A DNA stretch of 64,000 nt from Lyngbya sp. HA4199-MV5 (GTDB lineage Bacteria > Cyanobacteriota > Cyanobacteriia > Leptolyngbyales > Leptolyngbyaceae), in assembly GCA_019359375.1 (NCBI GenBank), contig JAHHHL010000007.1:121819-185818 (forward strand). The letters are read 5' to 3'. The notes under the pieces are model-generated. The model was not told the origin of the DNA and searched no databases. It saw nothing but the letters and a program-made list of their open reading frames with translations. Below, in pieces: positions 62,960-64,000 of the stretch. Numbering within the stretch: the first letter of the stretch is position 1; each line of letters opens with the position of its first letter. Made by a program: the position numbers and the translations under genes.

Positions 62960-63262
62960 TCAACTACCGCAATCGCTACCCCCATCATCGCCGCCACAAT
63001 CGTTACTACTTAAACCACTATCACTGCTCCAGCTACCATCGTTCCTAGAACCTGAATTAAAAGGGCGTATTATTAGCCGATTGCCACGATCGTAAAGGAA
63101 CCTCTGAAATCGAAAAATTAATGCAAGCCCAACCGCTCCGCCTGAGTAAACGGCAGCGCTCAATAGCAAGTCGTTCAGCTTCAGTTCGCATCCTGTTATG
63201 ACTGAAGTAACGACAGCCAATGAAAAACTAAGCAAAGCGATCCAGGCTACCAGCCTAACCAC
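62960..63262 (-). CDS. Small membrane protein with Gly/Ser/Cys-rich tail (paralogue 2)
   Basis: About 100 residues from a GTG at 63262, eight bases inside the preceding gene. The frame is open to 63370, but that part is the out-of-frame shadow of the upstream gene's Gly-rich tail. Two hydrophobic segments (LVAWIALLSFSLAVVTSVIT and LLLSAAVYSGGAVGLALIF), then FRFQRFLYDRGNRLIIRPFN and a Ser/Gly/Asp tail ending CGGDDGGSDCGS. The FRFQRFLYDRG motif is shared with the upstream protein (FRIQTFLYDRG), so they are tandem paralogues. Confidence 0.6.
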   Translation of the reverse strand: MVRLVAWIALLSFSLAVVTSVITGCELKLNDLLLSAAVYSGGAVGLALIFRFQRFLYDRGNRLIIRPFNSGSRNDGSWSSDSGLSSNDCGGDDGGSDCGS

Positions 63263-63752
63263 CGCAGTCGCCGCCCCCACCATCGCCGCCACGGTCGCCG
63301 CCCCAACCGCTGTCACTCCAACCACCGCCAGTTGAGCCATCAATATAGGAGCCATCAATGTAGACTCCAATGCCTCGGAAGCCGCGATCGTAAAGAAAGG
63401 TTTGAATCCGAAAAATTAAGGACGGCATAATTGCTCCAGCCAATGCGAAGAAAGCACTTAGAAAGCTAATGCTACTTAACTTCGGATTGTGTTCCTTGGT
63501 GAGAAAGCCAGCCGTCAAAAAAATAATACTTGCCAGGAGTGAAAGCATTGTGATTACTTTAAGCCTGACGTTAGAAAGCAATAATAAGCCTGCTACCAAA
63601 GGAAGTATGAGGAAAAAGCTCCAAACATCCGTCTGTGGGTTCCTTAACTTGCTGAACACTGCCATACCACCCATCAACGCGGCGCAGACTAAGAGAGCAA
63701 ATGCAGTACTCTTCCAATCTACTTTAGGATTCGGTTGGGCATCTGAGTCCAT
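63255..63752 (-). CDS. Membrane protein with Gly/Asp/Cys-rich tail (paralogue 1)
   Basis: 165 residues from the ATG at 63752; a TTG at 63800 is also in frame. Four hydrophobic segments (AFALLVCAALMGGMAVF, WSFFLILPLVAGLLLLS, ITMLSLLASIIFLTAGF, LSAFFALAGAIMPSLIF) are followed by FRIQTFLYDRGFRGIGVY and a tail of YIDGS, GGGW, GGDRGGDGGGGDCGG. I do not recognise the family. The penultimate Cys in a Gly-rich terminus is shared with paralogue 2, whose start it overlaps by 8 bp. Confidence 0.7.
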   Translation of the reverse strand: MDSDAQPNPKVDWKSTAFALLVCAALMGGMAVFSKLRNPQTDVWSFFLILPLVAGLLLLSNVRLKVITMLSLLASIIFLTAGFLTKEHNPKLSSISFLSAFFALAGAIMPSLIFRIQTFLYDRGFRGIGVYIDGSYIDGSTGGGWSDSGWGGDRGGDGGGGDCGG

Positions 63753-63796
63753 GTTGGTAAACCTGTCGAGTGTATTAGAGCTAATATGTTGCCGCT

Positions 63797-64000
63797 TCAA
63801 CTTGCTTTTAGAAGTTTCTCTTTTAGCCAGGAATCCAAAAGCATCTCAACCGACACTTGCTGTTCTTTCGCAACCTCTAAGCTCGACTTTAGCCATTTGG
63901 AGGAAGAGGGACAAGGTATAGAAGAATGGGGTGAGCGGAACAAAGTCCATCTCACCCCTGAAAAGTTGTGTTTACTATACCAGAACCCACTGCGGCAATC
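63797..64000 (-). CDS. Possible partial ORF at the right edge
   Basis: The minus strand is open from the window edge to a TGA at 63799-63797. Its last residues, SSLEVAKEQQVSVEMLLDSW then LKEKLLKAS, look like a real helical C-terminus. The upstream part is rich in Ser/Pro and less convincing, so the true start may be internal. No function can be given. Confidence 0.3.
   Translation of the reverse strand, partial: DCRSGFWYSKHNFSGVRWTLFRSPHSSIPCPSSSKWLKSSLEVAKEQQVSVEMLLDSWLKEKLLKAS

Noticed and set aside
63263-63370. Longer start for the gene at 62960-63262
   Set aside because: This part is the out-of-frame shadow of the upstream paralogue's Gly-rich tail (Ala/Val-rich reading of the same bases).

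Overview
The window looks like the chromosome of a cyanobacterium, probably a filamentous Leptolyngbya-like lineage (the genus is inference). The signs are frequent GCGATCGC (HIP1-type) octamers, a tmRNA whose tag reads ANNIVPFARKQALVAA, an RpaB response regulator, a NatE-type ABC ATPase, a HisZ protein, DUF760, DUF1400 and DUF3493 proteins, and arrays of seven-base repeats of the kind described from cyanobacteria. No CRISPR array, rRNA or ordinary tRNA gene was seen.

1-12.96 kb: a minus-strand operon encodes what looks like a complete N-methylglutamate (indirect methylamine) pathway. In transcription order it holds purU, a SoxB-like subunit (mgdA), a small ABM-fold protein, SoxD-like (mgdB), SoxA-like (mgdC), SoxG-like (mgdD), a GlnT/GmaS-type glutamine synthetase (gmaS), a class II amidotransferase (mgsA), a GXGXG protein (mgsB), an inserted PIN-domain toxin-antitoxin pair, and an FMN glutamate-synthase domain protein (mgsC, cut by the left edge). 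A divergent XRE-cupin regulator faces it across a short promoter region. GmaS would make gamma-glutamylmethylamide, MgsABC N-methylglutamate, MgdABCD would oxidise the methyl group to a C1 unit, and PurU would release formate. I regard this as the most interesting system here.

13-28 kb: a Zur/Fur-box-controlled zinc-binding protein gene with a divergent metal permease gene and no adjacent ATPase, several MITE-like repeats, rpsU, a 438-residue orphan, a RelA/SpoT enzyme, a PatD-like protein, a URC4/URC1 uracil-catabolism pair, mutY, DUF760 and a group 2 sigma factor. 28-39 kb: carB, rpaB, an inositol monophosphatase family gene, a PIN toxin-antitoxin pair, a J-domain/TPR gene coupled to hisZ, a ferredoxin, natE and ssrA.

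39-45 kb: two cell-surface polysaccharide genes, a frameshifted UPF0175 antitoxin, a DUF433/DUF5615-like pair between ~185-bp direct repeats, and an AT-rich stretch with three unrecognised genes. 45-64 kb: clpC, a 1,896-residue protein of three fused TPR-glycosyltransferase modules, a GT2-TPR-methyltransferase-like fusion, moeA, an SLH/beta-helix surface protein, DUF1400 and DUF3493 proteins, a PLP-dependent dehydratase, a PD-(D/E)XK-like protein and two tandem paralogues ending in Gly/Cys-rich tails.

Across the window, seven-base repeats (GGCAGAA/GGCAGGA, TGTGGGG, CCCACTC, GAGGAGT, TTGTTAG and relatives) fill spacers and also lie in frame inside conserved genes (carB, hisZ, clpC, moeA, mutY, the URC4 gene, the TPR-glycosyltransferase gene). 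There they encode low-complexity peptides such as TPHPTPH or RRQKAEG.
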